Source of the DNA: Argentina anserina
Taxonomy: Eukaryota; Streptophyta; Magnoliopsida; Rosales; Rosaceae
Direction of reading: 5' to 3'
DNA length: 64,000 nt
Assembly (NCBI RefSeq): GCF_933775445.1
Contig: NC_065877.1
Span: forward strand, 11,222,001 to 11,286,000
Part shown: positions 47,768-59,117 of the stretch, one piece after another
How positions within the stretch are numbered: position 1 is the stretch's first letter
Layout: every line of letters begins with the position of its first letter
Notes under the pieces: model-generated
Databases searched by the model: none
Seen by the model: the letters and a program-made list of their open reading frames with translations, nothing else
What the model was told of the DNA's origin: nothing
Program-made: the position numbers and the translations under genes

Positions 47768-50229
47768 ATGGAATCAGCAGCACGCAGAAGCGGGGGTGGC
47801 CTCTTCGAAGGTCTTTACAGAGTCATCATGCGGCGCAACTCCGTCTACGTCACCTTCGTCATCGCCGGCGCCTTCCTCGGCGAGCGGGTGAGCCTCCAGA
47901 TCTTACCTCATGGCTTCTCCGCCCACTGATTTTGTTGCTATAATTTAAATGAAATTATCTGAGACATTCGGAGTTGCTTGATTTGGGATTAGGGTTTTCT
48001 GTGAGCTCAGATATTACTGTTTGGTTTATGAAATCTCTGAAAAATTATACTATGATTAGTTGTGTTGTTTGAAAAATTATGATATCCTATGAAGTTGCAC
48101 ATTGGATTGGTAGAAAAAGATGTAGTGATGAATCCTCAATGTTGCAATGCAAAGCTTGGGACACGGAATTCCTAGGTTGGATCAAAGTTTAAGCTCTAGG
48201 CCATTTTTAGGACATTAGGGTAGGCAGTGCTAAGGGACTTGGGAATTGAACAGAGGCAAAGAGAAATGTGAAATTTTTAGGAGGTAGGTATGCAATGCTT
48301 TTGTGTTGCTTTGGGAGTTGTTTATAGAGGGTTTGACTTTGGAATCGGAGTTCTTCTTGTTGTAGATGATGAACTTTACACTTACTTTTTAGAATGGGAA
48401 ACAGTGTTTCTTGATGACCAGGCAAAATAAGGTATTCCCACACAACTACTTGCGGTCTCAAACTGGACAACATTATTAGACACCTGAATGCTGTGTTGTT
48501 ATTGAGATACGGGTTCCAAAGCAGATACGATCAGGAAAAGAAAAGATTTTCAGTTTTCTGTGCATAGTATGCATGCTAAGATGACAAGTTTGATCATGAA
48601 TTACTTGATACTGGAGCACATTGGCATGCATACCTGGATTCTTTACTTGTGTTTTTCTGTAAACATGTGATTTGGATTATAATTGGTGGATTGAGCCCTC
48701 TGTGCATAATTTGGACTTGTTTGTCTGCTTGATTAGGAATATGTGTAGATGCTCCACTGCTCACTGGAAGGTCTTTACATTTTGGAGGGATAGAATAAAT
48801 GACATGTCTTTTGAAAATGGTGACTGGACTTGAATTCTTTCATACATAATCATTTCTGTTTGGGATTGTTCCACTGAAGTTTGTTTCTTTTTTGCTGAAT
48901 TTTCTTTTATGCGCATTTCAATGCTATTTGATCTGTATTTGTTTTTTTTTGGGGATTAAGATGAAATATCAAAGTTCTCATTGACTTGAATTGCTGATTT
49001 CAGGCTGTGGATATTGGAGTTCATAAGCTGTGGGAGTACAATAATGTCGGGGTATGCCACCTGTTAATTAATTATACTATATATTTCCTTTTTGGTGGTT
49101 TGTATGCACTTTATTTATGTGTATGGAATGTGTGTTTTTTTTTTTGGAAAATTTTGTTTCTGATTATTGAAATATGTGGGCTTGAACACTTAATTATATG
49201 TGCCTGTATGTGTTACCTATGGTACATATTCTGCGAAGGTTTATAATAAGTAGCTTCTACCTCTTCTCTCCATCTAAAGAAAAACTGTTGCTACATGGCC
49301 GGACACGCGAAAATGGTCGCGTATTGCGTGTCAGACACGGACACGCGTATTGGACACGCGGACACGCGCAAATACGCTCGGACACGCGTGTCTGATTTTG
49401 GACACGCGGTGGACACGTGAGTGTCCGAGTTGGACACGTGTGTGTCCGGACTGGACACGAAAATAACAAGGACACGCAGGGGTATAATTGAGATTTAACA
49501 GAAAAACAGAAAAAACATAAACATTAGGTCATCCAGCCTTCACAACCGCATTCGTTTTCCTCCGTTGGAAGTTTCCGAGAATTGGGTGCCTGGTGATGAA
49601 CATTTATCAAATGATGAACATTTATTGGAACTTAGAAACTTAATATCTGCAGATAACAACATTCAAATTAGATGACAGGAAAACTAGAATTATGTCTAGT
49701 TTGAATGTGGATTGACTAAGTTTTAATTTTAAAAACTATATTATTAATATAAAATTTAATTAACGTGTCCACTACGTGTCCAAGTCGGACACTTGAGATT
49801 TTGACGTGTCCGCGTATCGTATCGTGTCGAATACGGACACACGTGTCCGTATCCGTGCAACATAGATGGCCGGAGATTATCCTGACACAGTTGCATGTTT
49901 AATAGTAGATATATGGGAGAGAAATGTTTTTTTTTCAGAGAAATATATGTGGGGCCAAGGGATTTCTGTTGGATTTGCTTTCTAAATCCACGGACATGTC
50001 ACATGTGTTTCTTTTTCTTTTTACCTTCTTTGTGGTTGAGTTTTGTTCCGTACTAGTTGGTAAGGGGTCGACAGCATTGTCAATATGAATTTACTTGTGA
50101 CAGCTTATTTTCCATTGCTTCTGCCAGAAATCTATACTCGTATTACATCTGACATCGGTGCTTGCATTTCTTATGCAGAAACGATATGAGGACATCTCCG
50201 TTTTGGGGCAAAGACCAGTTGATGAGTAA
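47768..50229 (+). CDS. QCR9: Cytochrome b-c1 complex subunit 9 (complex III, QCR9)
   Basis: A small single-span subunit of ubiquinol:cytochrome c reductase in the inner mitochondrial membrane, near the Rieske/cyt c1 part. Exons are 47768-47887, 49004-49051 and 50179-50229, giving 72 aa, the same as the plant family. The protein reads MESAARRSGGGLFEGLYRVI, then RNSVYVTFVIAGAFLGERAV (the membrane span), then HKLWEYNNVGKRYEDISVL and QRPVDE. All junctions are phase 0 with GT-AG signals. Intron 2 (1127 bp) contains a hAT-like insertion at 49303-49865. Because exons are very short, simple ORF finders will miss this gene. Confidence 0.94.
49303..49865. mobile_element. hAT-like GACAC-rich element inside QCR9 intron 2
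   Basis: 563 bp, flanked by ATGGCCGG at 49295-49302 and 49866-49873, an 8-bp direct duplication. The interior is packed with GGACACG/CGTGTCC words near both ends. The right end reads CCGTGCAACATAG, like the end of the related element in RPL10A (GGTGCTACATAG). The matching bases are missing on the left, so the left tip seems to have been lost. Confidence 0.7.
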
Positions 50230-50615
50230 TTTTGTATCAACTCTTTTGTTTTCTCTGTTTCAATATCTATTGTTGATTCCTGCAAGTTGAACTATGCAAC
50301 TATGCATTAGGTAGCAACTCATTTTTGTAATAAAAGATGGGGCTGATACAACTTACCTATAAGTTTTAAGTTGAATCGTGTGCGTTACATCGGCTCTTAA
50401 CATTGGTTGTCTTTGGCTTCCAACATTTTATTTTTGGTCCTGCGCCCTCTGGAGTGGTTTGTTTTTCCTTACCTTTGATAAATTAGTGATGGAGCTTACT
50501 GTGCAATAATTGTGGTGATGTTTGAAAACATCTGGACCGTCCGAGAAAAGAAGTCTCTACTGATTAGTAATCAGAATTATCATCTATAGGTAGACCAAGG
50601 TGATATGGAGTTCAG
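50230..50615. other. QCR9 3' flanking region
   Basis: Probable 3'UTR and AT-rich spacer. Nothing else is seen. Confidence 0.4.
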
Positions 50616-50619
50616 CTTC

Positions 50620-51090
50620 AAGGGCAGCCCCATGCTTGAAAGTAGATGCCAGCATGGTTGCACCTGTTAGCCTTGAAACTACTGCATCTATATGATTCAC
50701 TCTCTCAAGGAGATTTCAGGTTTCTACTCGAATTACTGCATACCACAGCTTTCCAGGGTCAAAATCTTGGCCTTTTAACATCCCTTTACCAAACCAATAG
50801 TCTCCTTGTGATACTGGGATGTCTTGTTGGCCAAATTTGATTAACTGCAGCTGCCCTTTAAGCAACAAATGAGGCAAAAAGGTTTTGTTCTTGTGGTCAA
50901 TTGGTAACATGGTACCGAACCAGTCAAGACCACAAAACCGAAATACCTGATAATTAATGTAGCTTGGAACCTTGGAGGCACTTTGATTCGATATCTCGAT
51001 ATATGGTGCATGCCGATCGTTTTGTTGGAGTTTCTGAAGATGATGTTGGGCGAGGTTGTTATATAGAGAAATTGTTATGAACCACAAAAA
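50620..51090 (-). pseudogene. NDR1/HIN1-like (NHL/LEA2) gene fragment
   Basis: The minus-strand frame ends in DHKNKTFLPHLLLKGQLQL and IKFGQQDIPV. This is clearly similar to GHKNTTLLPHLVLQGQQQLV in the neighbouring copy at 51.3-51.9 kb. The membrane segment and first half of the LEA2 domain are missing or unrecognisable, there is no credible ATG, and the frame is lost after the matching part. I read it as a decayed tandem duplicate. Confidence 0.65.
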
Positions 51091-51278
51091 CTAGACAATA
51101 GAGTGGCAGATTGGAGACGAGGAAACTACAGTATAGTCATTGATAGAAATATGTATGATAATTATAATTAAGAAGGGCATATATATACATGTACTAAAAT
51201 ATTCAAATTGCATAAGGTACAGCCCTAACTCCTCGCTTTTCACTATGATCCGATGTACTCGAATATATCACCATCGTA

Positions 51279-51905
51279 TCAGTTTGTAGCCTTGAAACCA
51301 TTGAAAGGAAGTTTCAGCTTGCAGTTGACATGCTGGTCTTCGTTGGTTATCAGTTTCGAAAACTTCCCCTTTAACTTTGCAAACCTGACCTCGACCTGAA
51401 AACTAACCTGCAGATTGATATTATAAATTCCAGCAGCAGTTTTCTTGTCAAACTAGGAGATGTCACGCTTCCCGAATTTCACCAACTGCTGCTGCCCTTG
51501 AAGCACCAGATGGGGCAAAAGAGTTGTGTTCTTGTGGCCTTGGTAGAATTCCGAATTTGTTAAAGTCATGAGGACAAACTTGTTCTTCCTGTAGCTAGCA
51601 GATACTTTCATGTTGTGGTAGTAAATGCCAACCCTTCTATTGGGGTTTCTGATGGTGATGTTGAAGGCGAGGTGATAGTGAAGATTCATAGCGGTGTTGT
51701 TGTCACCCGTGCTGACATTAAACTGGGTTAGAGAGGCATTTGTAATAGTGAATCGAGGCTCGTCGGGAGAGAAGATCAGCCAGAAAATGAATAGCAATGC
51801 TCCGAGCCAAAAACAGATGTGGAGGATTATGCACTTGCAGACGGTCAACCATTTTAGCCATCCGGGAAGTCTTTGCCATGATTCATGTGGAATGGGTTTG
51901 GAAAT
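51279..51905 (-). pseudogene. NDR1/HIN1-like (NHL/LEA2) membrane protein, probably inactive
   Basis: The reading frame has a membrane span (CIILHICFWLGALLFIFWLI) and a LEA2 domain (FTITNASLTQFNVS, FNITIRNPNRRVGIYYHNM, LPHLVLQGQQQLVKFGKRDI). NHL proteins are plasma-membrane proteins linked to defence. An in-frame TAG at 51455-51453 interrupts the domain. The same frame then stays open for 57 codons of family-like sequence to a TGA at 51281-51279. No in-frame ATG precedes the membrane segment after the TATA box (TATAAAAAGG, complement of 51922-51931). The nearby ATGs are in other frames. Loss of start plus internal stop suggests a pseudogene, though an upstream spliced exon cannot be excluded. 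Confidence 0.7.
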
Positions 51906-52450
51906 GCAACAACAGGTGTTCCCTTTTTATAAGGTCTAACCAATGTCTGAAATTGTTACTATATTAGTAGATACATGCAGATGGAAAATTATCTCTGGCG
52001 TCTTGGCGATCTTTGCAAGCTGCCGAATTTGAGGTGCACCTGCATGTAGCTTTTGTTTAAACCGTAGTAAATGTCAACCAATAGAAATTGAAAGACTAAC
52101 ACTAACAATTTTTCAAAGTGACAATAAATTTGGACCGTTAAGTCCTTTCGGAACAATTTTTTCTTCTTTGATCTATGACTGAGTCGTATTTGTTGTGTTC
52201 TATTATTTGTAAGAGCCGTCGTAATCTGATGCAATTCGCTTTCGGGCTATTGTCGAGCAATATGATGATTACGATCCTTTGTCTTTTTTTGTTCTCCTCT
52301 AATTCACAAATACTGTAAATGAGTGCGGACAATAGTTGATATTCTGAAATAAGGGCGCACTTGTGCAGAAAAACCATATTTCGGGGGGCTCCAGAGTAAA
52401 TAAACGAAAAAGAGAAGAAGCACGTGCGAGGGAGGATGTGGTAAGATAAC

Positions 52451-52470
52451 TAGGGTTTCCTTTATATAAA
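52451..52470 (+). promoter_or_regulatory. Telo-box and TATA box of RPL10A
   Basis: TAGGGTTT (complement of the telo-box AAACCCTA) at 52451-52458 is followed by TATATAAA at 52463-52470, about 75 bp before the ATG. Telo-boxes are typical of plant ribosomal protein and growth genes. Confidence 0.65.
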
Positions 52471-52544
52471 AACCCCACACAGCCTCCCTCACCCTTTTGC
52501 CTTGACTCAGCTGTAGCCGTCTTCATCCCTCTTCCGACTTCGCC

Positions 52545-54446
52545 ATGAGGTATTTCCATTTTTCAGCTACATTTGTTTTTGTCTACTTAATATTTGATTA
52601 GGGTTTCGAAATCTGTAATCACAAGCTGGAACTCTATGTTACTTCGTTCTTGTCTCTAACACGATGAGGCTGTTAATCTGGGGTTTTGAGAAGTTGATTA
52701 GAGAAAAAGCTGTTGAATTGATTGATAGGTTTTTTGTGGGTGTTTTGCTTATTGTTGTTGTTTGGTTTTGGGACTCAGTAAGCTGCAAAGTGAGGCATTG
52801 AGAGAGGCTATCACCCAGATGAAGACCAATGGGGAGACAAAGAAGAGGAAGTTCACTGAGACTGTGGAACTGCAGATTGGTTTGAAGAACTACGACCCAC
52901 AAAAGGACAAGCGTTTCAGTGGTTCCGTTAGGCTTCCCCACATTCCTCGCCCCAAGTTGAGGGTTTGCATGCTCGGAGATGCCCAGCATGTCGAAGAGGT
53001 ATAACGTTTACCCGTTTTGTATGTGTGTGATTTGTTTGGGTGTATGTGTTGTTGAGTAGACTTATAAATGCTGTTTTGTGTTCTTCAGGCAGAGAAAATG
53101 GGATTGGCCTACATGGATGTGGAGTCGCTGAAGAAGCTTAACAAGAACAAGAAGCTTGTTAAAAAGCTTGCTAAGAAGTATCATGCTTTCTTGGCTTCTG
53201 AAGCTGTCATCAAGCAGATTCCTCGTTTGTTGGGCCCTGGTCTCAACAAGGCAGGCAAGTAGTCTTTACCCCTTGCTGCAGCTTTTAGGGCTCCAATGTA
53301 TGTTTGTTTTGTGGATTGTTGGTTTAGAAGTTTCCGTTGTGATGAATAGAGAAGTATAGATGCTGAGCTTACATTGATTATATATCGAGTGCTTTCAAAT
53401 CTTTTCATATATATGCATGTTTACCTGTTACCATAGTTTATATGCTATGTAGCACCGACACTTCTAAGGTGGGAGTGTCAAAGTGTCCGACACTTCCCGA
53501 CACTCCGACACGGCCCGACACTTCCCGACACCGTGTCCGACACTCCACGTGGCGTGTCATCAATATTGACTTTTTTGACACTTCTCCGACACTTTGACCG
53601 ACACGCTACATCATAATTCCGACATGTCACGTTATTATTTTAGATTATAAAAACAGAAAATGAAAACTAAACAGACAAAAAAACTCAAATTTTATTGCAG
53701 TCTCATTGTTTTCCCTTTCTTCTTTCCTTATATTTATTTTTTTGAATTGTTATGCAATGGAATGAACTTGAAACTGTAATTTTACATTATTTCATGTGTT
53801 ATATATTTCTTTTATGCATTAATAAATATATTAAATTTTATATAAATTGACGTGTCGACGCCGTGTCGGGATCTATGTTTTTTAGATTTGCCGTATCGCG
53901 GTGTCGCGCCGTGTCGGTGTCGCAGTGTCCGTGTCGGTGTCGGTGCTACATAGTTTATATGTCAATTGTATAACTGTCAATAGAGTGTTTGTTGCAACGT
54001 TTATAATATTACTTAATTAATGACATGTAACTAGATGATTGTCTAAATTTTGTTTGATTGCCAAATTGCAGGTAAGTTTCCTACTCTGGTGAGTCACCAG
54101 GAATCTCTGGAGGCAAAGGTTAATGAAACCAAAGCCATGGTCAAGTTCCAACTCAAGAAGGTTCTTTGTATGGGTGTTGCTGTTGGGAATCTTGCCATGG
54201 AGGAGAAGCAGATTTTCCAGAACGTGCAACTCAGTGTCAATTTTTTGGTTTCTCTTTTGAAGAAGAATTGGCAGAATGTAAGTTCAGGGCAACACTAGAC
54301 TTGAAGCATTTGGGGGTTTTTTTTTAATATACCTCATCAGTGCCTTTACTTTTGTGTCACTAATTTTGATCTTCTCTCTGAATGCCAAATAGGTGAGGTC
54401 CTTGAACTTGAAGAGCACCATGGGCAAGGCAATCCGAATCTACTAA
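52545..54446 (+). CDS. RPL10A: 60S ribosomal protein L10a (uL1)
   Basis: uL1 forms the L1 stalk near the ribosomal E site. Five exons: 52545-52549 (ATG plus 2 nt), 52779-52998, 53089-53254, 54072-54277 and 54393-54446, giving 216 aa, the standard length. The protein begins [13 protein letters not shown] and ends [13 protein letters not shown]. The third intron starts GCAAGT, not GT. With exon 3 ending at AAG GCA G and exon 4 starting GT AAG TTT, the family sequence [11 protein letters not shown] is kept. The nearby GT (GGCAA|GTAGTC) would break the frame. That intron also holds a 509-bp hAT-like element. A five-base first coding exon is easily missed by automated annotation. Confidence 0.95.
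53445..53953. mobile_element. hAT-like GACAC-rich element inside RPL10A intron 3
   Basis: 509 bp with perfect 17-bp inverted ends, CTATGTAGCACCGACAC, and a perfect 8-bp target duplication TTTATATG (53437-53444 and 53954-53961). Both subterminal regions are dense with CCGACAC/GTGTCGG words. There is no coding capacity. It is related in plan to the element in QCR9 intron 2. Confidence 0.92.
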
Positions 54447-55790
54447 AAAGTCCTTATGTTTGAGCAGGAACTTGTGTGGAAGAAGAGAGTAGCAAAATTA
54501 TCCTCCTTTTTGTTTATTTTAGTTTAAATCCCTAGCCTAAATTACAAGGAGACTGATTTTTGTTAAAGTGAATGCTTAATTTTGAAGGGATCTTGTTTGT
54601 TCTTCAATGTCTATTTTGTTTTTGGTTGTGTTTCTCTTTACATAAACTTGCAATTCTTGATGGATCTTCGGTATTTACAATTTCCTGCCATGACGGCTTT
54701 ACTATTTTTAGCATAGATGAATTTGGCGGAGAATGCATACAGAACGCATGTTTATATTCAATTTGCCTTCCTCAGATTAGTTCACTGCAATTTGAACGGA
54801 TTTTATTTGTTCTACAATCTGTTTAGTTTATGGATGTGTGCTTTGCTTCTCATCATGTTAGTTTTGGATAGATATGCGTGTCTGGGTTTTATTATTTCCT
54901 GCAATGAAGCAAAGATGAATCGGGCTGAAGATGCATGCAGTACACGGGTTTATCTTCAATTTGTTTTACTTCATTTAGTTCAATGCAATGCATTTTACTT
55001 GTCCCAGCCTTGCTAAATGTATAACCCCTTAGAGAACCTTATAACGAGAGCAATATGTTGAGGACTTTCAAAAATGAAGTATTGGATGAGTGTCGTTTAA
55101 ATTAAATGTGCAAGTTATCCAACCGTTTTATTTAGGAGTCCTCAATTGATCCACATTGGAAACTATTCCTCATTATAGTAAAGCATGAAACTAGGTCTAC
55201 CTCAAAGATATGACCTAGTTTCATTTGATAACAATCCATGTCTCATATTATCTAGTTGCTCCGAACCTTCAAAGGGGAGTAAAAGCAAAATTTTCACTCT
55301 TGTTTCCCAATACCCCAGTTTTTCTCTGTACCAAGCCTTGTAAAGCATATATCTATACCTGCTGCAAGTCCAATTCGGTTCTAACTTCAAAACACAACAT
55401 CTCTTCATTAACTAGCATCAGTTATACTGATTTTATGTGTAACAATTCAAGTATTTCAACAATTCAATTACAAGGAAAAAGGATCATGGGAGTGATCTCC
55501 AGCTTGGTGATATGCGGATTCTCACTTGCAAATGGTAGTCAGTAGTCCGTTGGCAGTGATAAGTATCAACAATAGGAAGAAGAGAAAAAGAAAGAGATTA
55601 CAGATTACATTTAACCCAAGCTAAGTTCGGACTCTAATGAAAAGACGGATGATCAGACGTATAGTGCCACAAAAGGGATGTTGAAGTAGTTAATGTGTCA
55701 AAAAACTGTATTCAGTGTAGTCAAAATAATCATTATTTCAAAAATTGATTTCCGCTGAATCTAGTTCAGTCCTCTCAGCATAATGGTACA
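54447..55790. other. Intergenic region between RPL10A and ISCA2
   Basis: The RPL10A 3'UTR is followed by two diverged ~220-bp tandem copies (about 54566-54785 and 54790-55000), recognisable by TTTGTTCT.CAATxT, TATTTCCTGC and GATGAAT..GG blocks. A 13-bp perfect inverted repeat lies at 55185-55197 and 55212-55224. No gene is seen. Confidence 0.5.
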
Positions 55791-55793
55791 AGT

Positions 55794-58007
55794 CTATAAT
55801 TTCACCATAAAAGAACTTTTACAACTGCAACCCTGGACTGCACTTGGATTTTCTGTCACCTGAACATGAAACCAAAATTAGGTCAGCTTTACATGAATTC
55901 TTGTAAGAAAAAAATTGACACCTTAGTGACAATTTCTCTTTTTGGTTCGAAGCCTTCGGCTGTGATGATGCTACTTAAGAACCATATGCAACTAGCCATG
56001 TAAACAAGAAAGCAAATAGTATATCCACCTGAGCATATGATACAACCACCAGTAACAATATAGCAAAGCGAATACAGGTAAAAAAGAAAAAAGAATAAAA
56101 GTGTGGATATACTACCTCGATGAATAAATTGTTTTAAGCAGCTTTAGTACTTTGGTCTCGTCAGCAAAAGACTGCACTATCCTAATCAGAGAGATGGTGT
56201 GCCTTATGTTTTGCAGAAAGTCTACTTGATTGGTTCAAGGCCTTTAATTGGTCAAATCTAGACAAAACTAACATTCTAAAACATAAGCATCAGTAGACAA
56301 TACAGCTAGGCATTATGGCACTTTCCTCGGCAGGTCTGAACTAGTACAATCAGTGGCACATTTGCTTGGAGGTTGAAGATATACTTCTACCAATTTAGGT
56401 GGTTGGCAGGTTTCGTACTATACAAGTTTTCGTTTTGAGCAAAATTAGTGATGGGCACAAACAACAGATTGCACCAACGTAACAAAATCTATGCCTCTAC
56501 CAGGACACACAGCAGATGCGACAAACAAGGCAATACTCGAACAAAATCTATGCCTCTACGGAAATATAAACAGTGTATCCACCACCTCTGTCAAGGTGGG
56601 CTAAAGTGTATTCTTTAATTCTATACATCTTAATACCACTATGCTAGTTGTCTGGTATCTTACTTCTCTCACTGCCACTAAGATAAGTCATTTAAGTAGC
56701 ATCAACAATTCTGAAAGTTGGTCCTGAAGAGATTGTTTATTGCTTATTTTTCTACCTAAAGCAAGAGTGTTCATGTTGGATAAACCGATAACATGTATAA
56801 CACAGAGGAGCAACATGCACATGCCCTTCTAAGGAAGCCATAAAAAAAACAAATTTAATTAACATGCAAAGGACACAAAGTAAATGACTCACTTGGAAAG
56901 CAGAACGGATCAGCTCTTCAACATAATCAACGGTTGCTCCTTTCAAAAAATCATACGAAATATTGTCGACCACCAATTTTACACCTTCTTTCTCGAACAC
57001 TCTACCAATAGGAGGATTAGAAGAAGAAAAAATGTCAGAGATGTATTGCTGGTGTATGATAAGCAGATGCAAATTTATCTACTTGATAAAAAATTACACA
57101 TACGGAGAATAAGAAGGGGAACATTGAATACCTGTCATCTGGATTGGTCTTGTCATCCACCAGATCAAAAACATACTGGAACCCAGAACATCCACCTGTT
57201 TCTACACTCAATCGGAGCATCTTTTCCTGCTCTTCACTGGCTTTCAATTGTTTCATTTTCTATATCATATTCATTAGGAAGCCAAAGTCAGCAAAACAAA
57301 CCGATGTTGCAAACTCACAACATAAGAAAATTGCATTTCTTGACAACAATATTAAAAGTTTTAGGTGCCATCAATTTCTACAATAAAGCTGCTTGGCAAA
57401 TTGATTTCTTAAAAAACAAGTAGATGAACACCTCGAATCATTAACTAGATGTTTTCAAGAAGATAAAGCACATAACAACACCAATATAGCCAAGATGCAA
57501 ATTCTCAATCTCCCAATAGTACACAGGAGTTCATGCTCTATGTAGAATCTAGCATAACTGAATCAATACAAAACAAAAAACTAGTATGCAGACAATGCAT
57601 TGAGCCTTATGCAGCTTTAATTTGGCCTCACAAGATGAGAAAAAATAGTTCATTTTATCTCCTCAATACATATATTTCGTCTTCTTATCACAAAAATGAA
57701 GCAACCTAGATACTTCTTCACAACCCCTAAACTAGAATACCATTCCATATCGAAAACCCAAAACTAAGTACAGCCCAAAATTCCCCATACATCAAATTCT
57801 GAAATAGAGAAAGAGAAAGGGCACCTGAATACAAGTGTCGGTCATGTGAACGCCGTCCAAGTTGGGTTCAGAAGAAGAAGAGGGGCCTTGTGATTCTTGC
57901 AAAGCCGAAGAGGAATAAAAATGAGAGGTGAGAAGCCTCTGGTTCTGCCTGATTCGACCGGCAAAGTGCGCCGTCAGCCGGCGAAGAATCAAAGTCCTCG
58001 GAGCCAT
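55794..58007 (-). CDS. ISCA2: Iron-sulfur assembly protein IscA-like 2, mitochondrial
   Basis: An A-type carrier that works with ISCA1 and IBA57 in mitochondrial [4Fe-4S] maturation. Four exons (minus): 58007-57825, 57259-57132, 57001-56893 and 55859-55794, giving 161 aa. The ATG is at 58007; the in-frame GTG at 58037 is rejected. The N-terminus is Arg/Ser-rich ([18 protein letters not shown]), fitting a mitochondrial presequence. The domain carries the three conserved cysteines: the first in [15 protein letters not shown], the other two in QGCSCKSSF at the end. The last exon is only 66 bp and lies about 1 kb beyond exon 3. It was found by searching for the CxC motif. The gene is divergent from GNA1. 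Confidence 0.94.
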
Positions 58008-58171
58008 GCTAATGATGCTGCTTAATCCTCGTATCACAAATCAAAATCTCAATCTCAATACAACAAAGCTGGAAGCTTTTTGGCGTCTCTGGGCTTCCTA
58101 CGTCGACAGCTCTCGCCAAGTCGGTACTTGTTCCTCACAAACGGGTTAAGGCTCGTGCCCAACGCCCAAAG

Positions 58172-58178
58172 TCACGTG
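58172..58178. promoter_or_regulatory. G-box in the ISCA2/GNA1 divergent promoter
   Basis: A CACGTG lies between the divergent genes, just beyond a GCCCAACGCCCAA cluster (site II-like in reverse). Two GCCCA motifs next to an organelle-protein gene fit site II use. Function is inferred. Confidence 0.4.
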
Positions 58179-59117
58179 CTTTCCATTTCTGACCTTGTAA
58201 GACGTAAGTTGTAACTATATAAAAAGCCTTCACCTTTATATACCAGACCTGAGGAATAATAAGCAGACTAGTCTTGGCGGATCTTCTACAGCCACAAAGG
58301 GCAGAAACCCAGATCAGACTGATCACAATTCACCACTCTCATCCTTCAAAGTTTGGATTTTGAGGTAATTTTGGTTTTGTACTGTTAATTATTTCTTCCT
58401 TAATAATGATAAGGAATGATGGGTTTCAGTTTTGTACTTTGCAATTGCATTTTCATAATTATGGACTCATAAACCCAATTGAAGCTTGCAGCTCATAAAG
58501 TCTGAATCTTGTTTTGAAATCCATTTGGAATCAGTGGATCTTAGAATGGGAATGGGATCATTCCATTGTTGGATGACAGAAGATGCTTGTTTCCTGCATT
58601 AAACATTACAATTGCAATGGATGAATGGAATGATATTGAGTAGACTTGGTACAGAAGGACACCCATTTTGAAGGTTCATTCCAATGACAATATATTGTTC
58701 TTCCTACATCATTCTAATTTCTAATTGACTTTATCTTCCATAAGCTATCAGTTTCCAATTGAAGATGTAGGTATACAACCTGACTCAGAAATGTTATGGA
58801 ATTCATTAATAAATATCTAATTGATGAACCTGGAAGATTGTTTTTTTTTTCCCTTACGAAATGAGGATGAAAAAATAGTGTAAAATGTGAAAGCCTTTGT
58901 TGAGGGGAGTGGACATTCTTACTTGGTAGTAGCCGCTCCTTTGTTCTTTGTTTGTTAAACTGCTAATGTTCATTCTCATGGACCAAACAATCCCTTTGGT
59001 GGTATTGTATGCCACTCGTATGGCTTGTTATATAAGTATCTGTTTCGCGTGCTTGAGACTTTAAGTTTTGATTTGATTTGATCTTTCAGTTGGTAACAAG
59101 TGCTTGGATTGGAGAAG

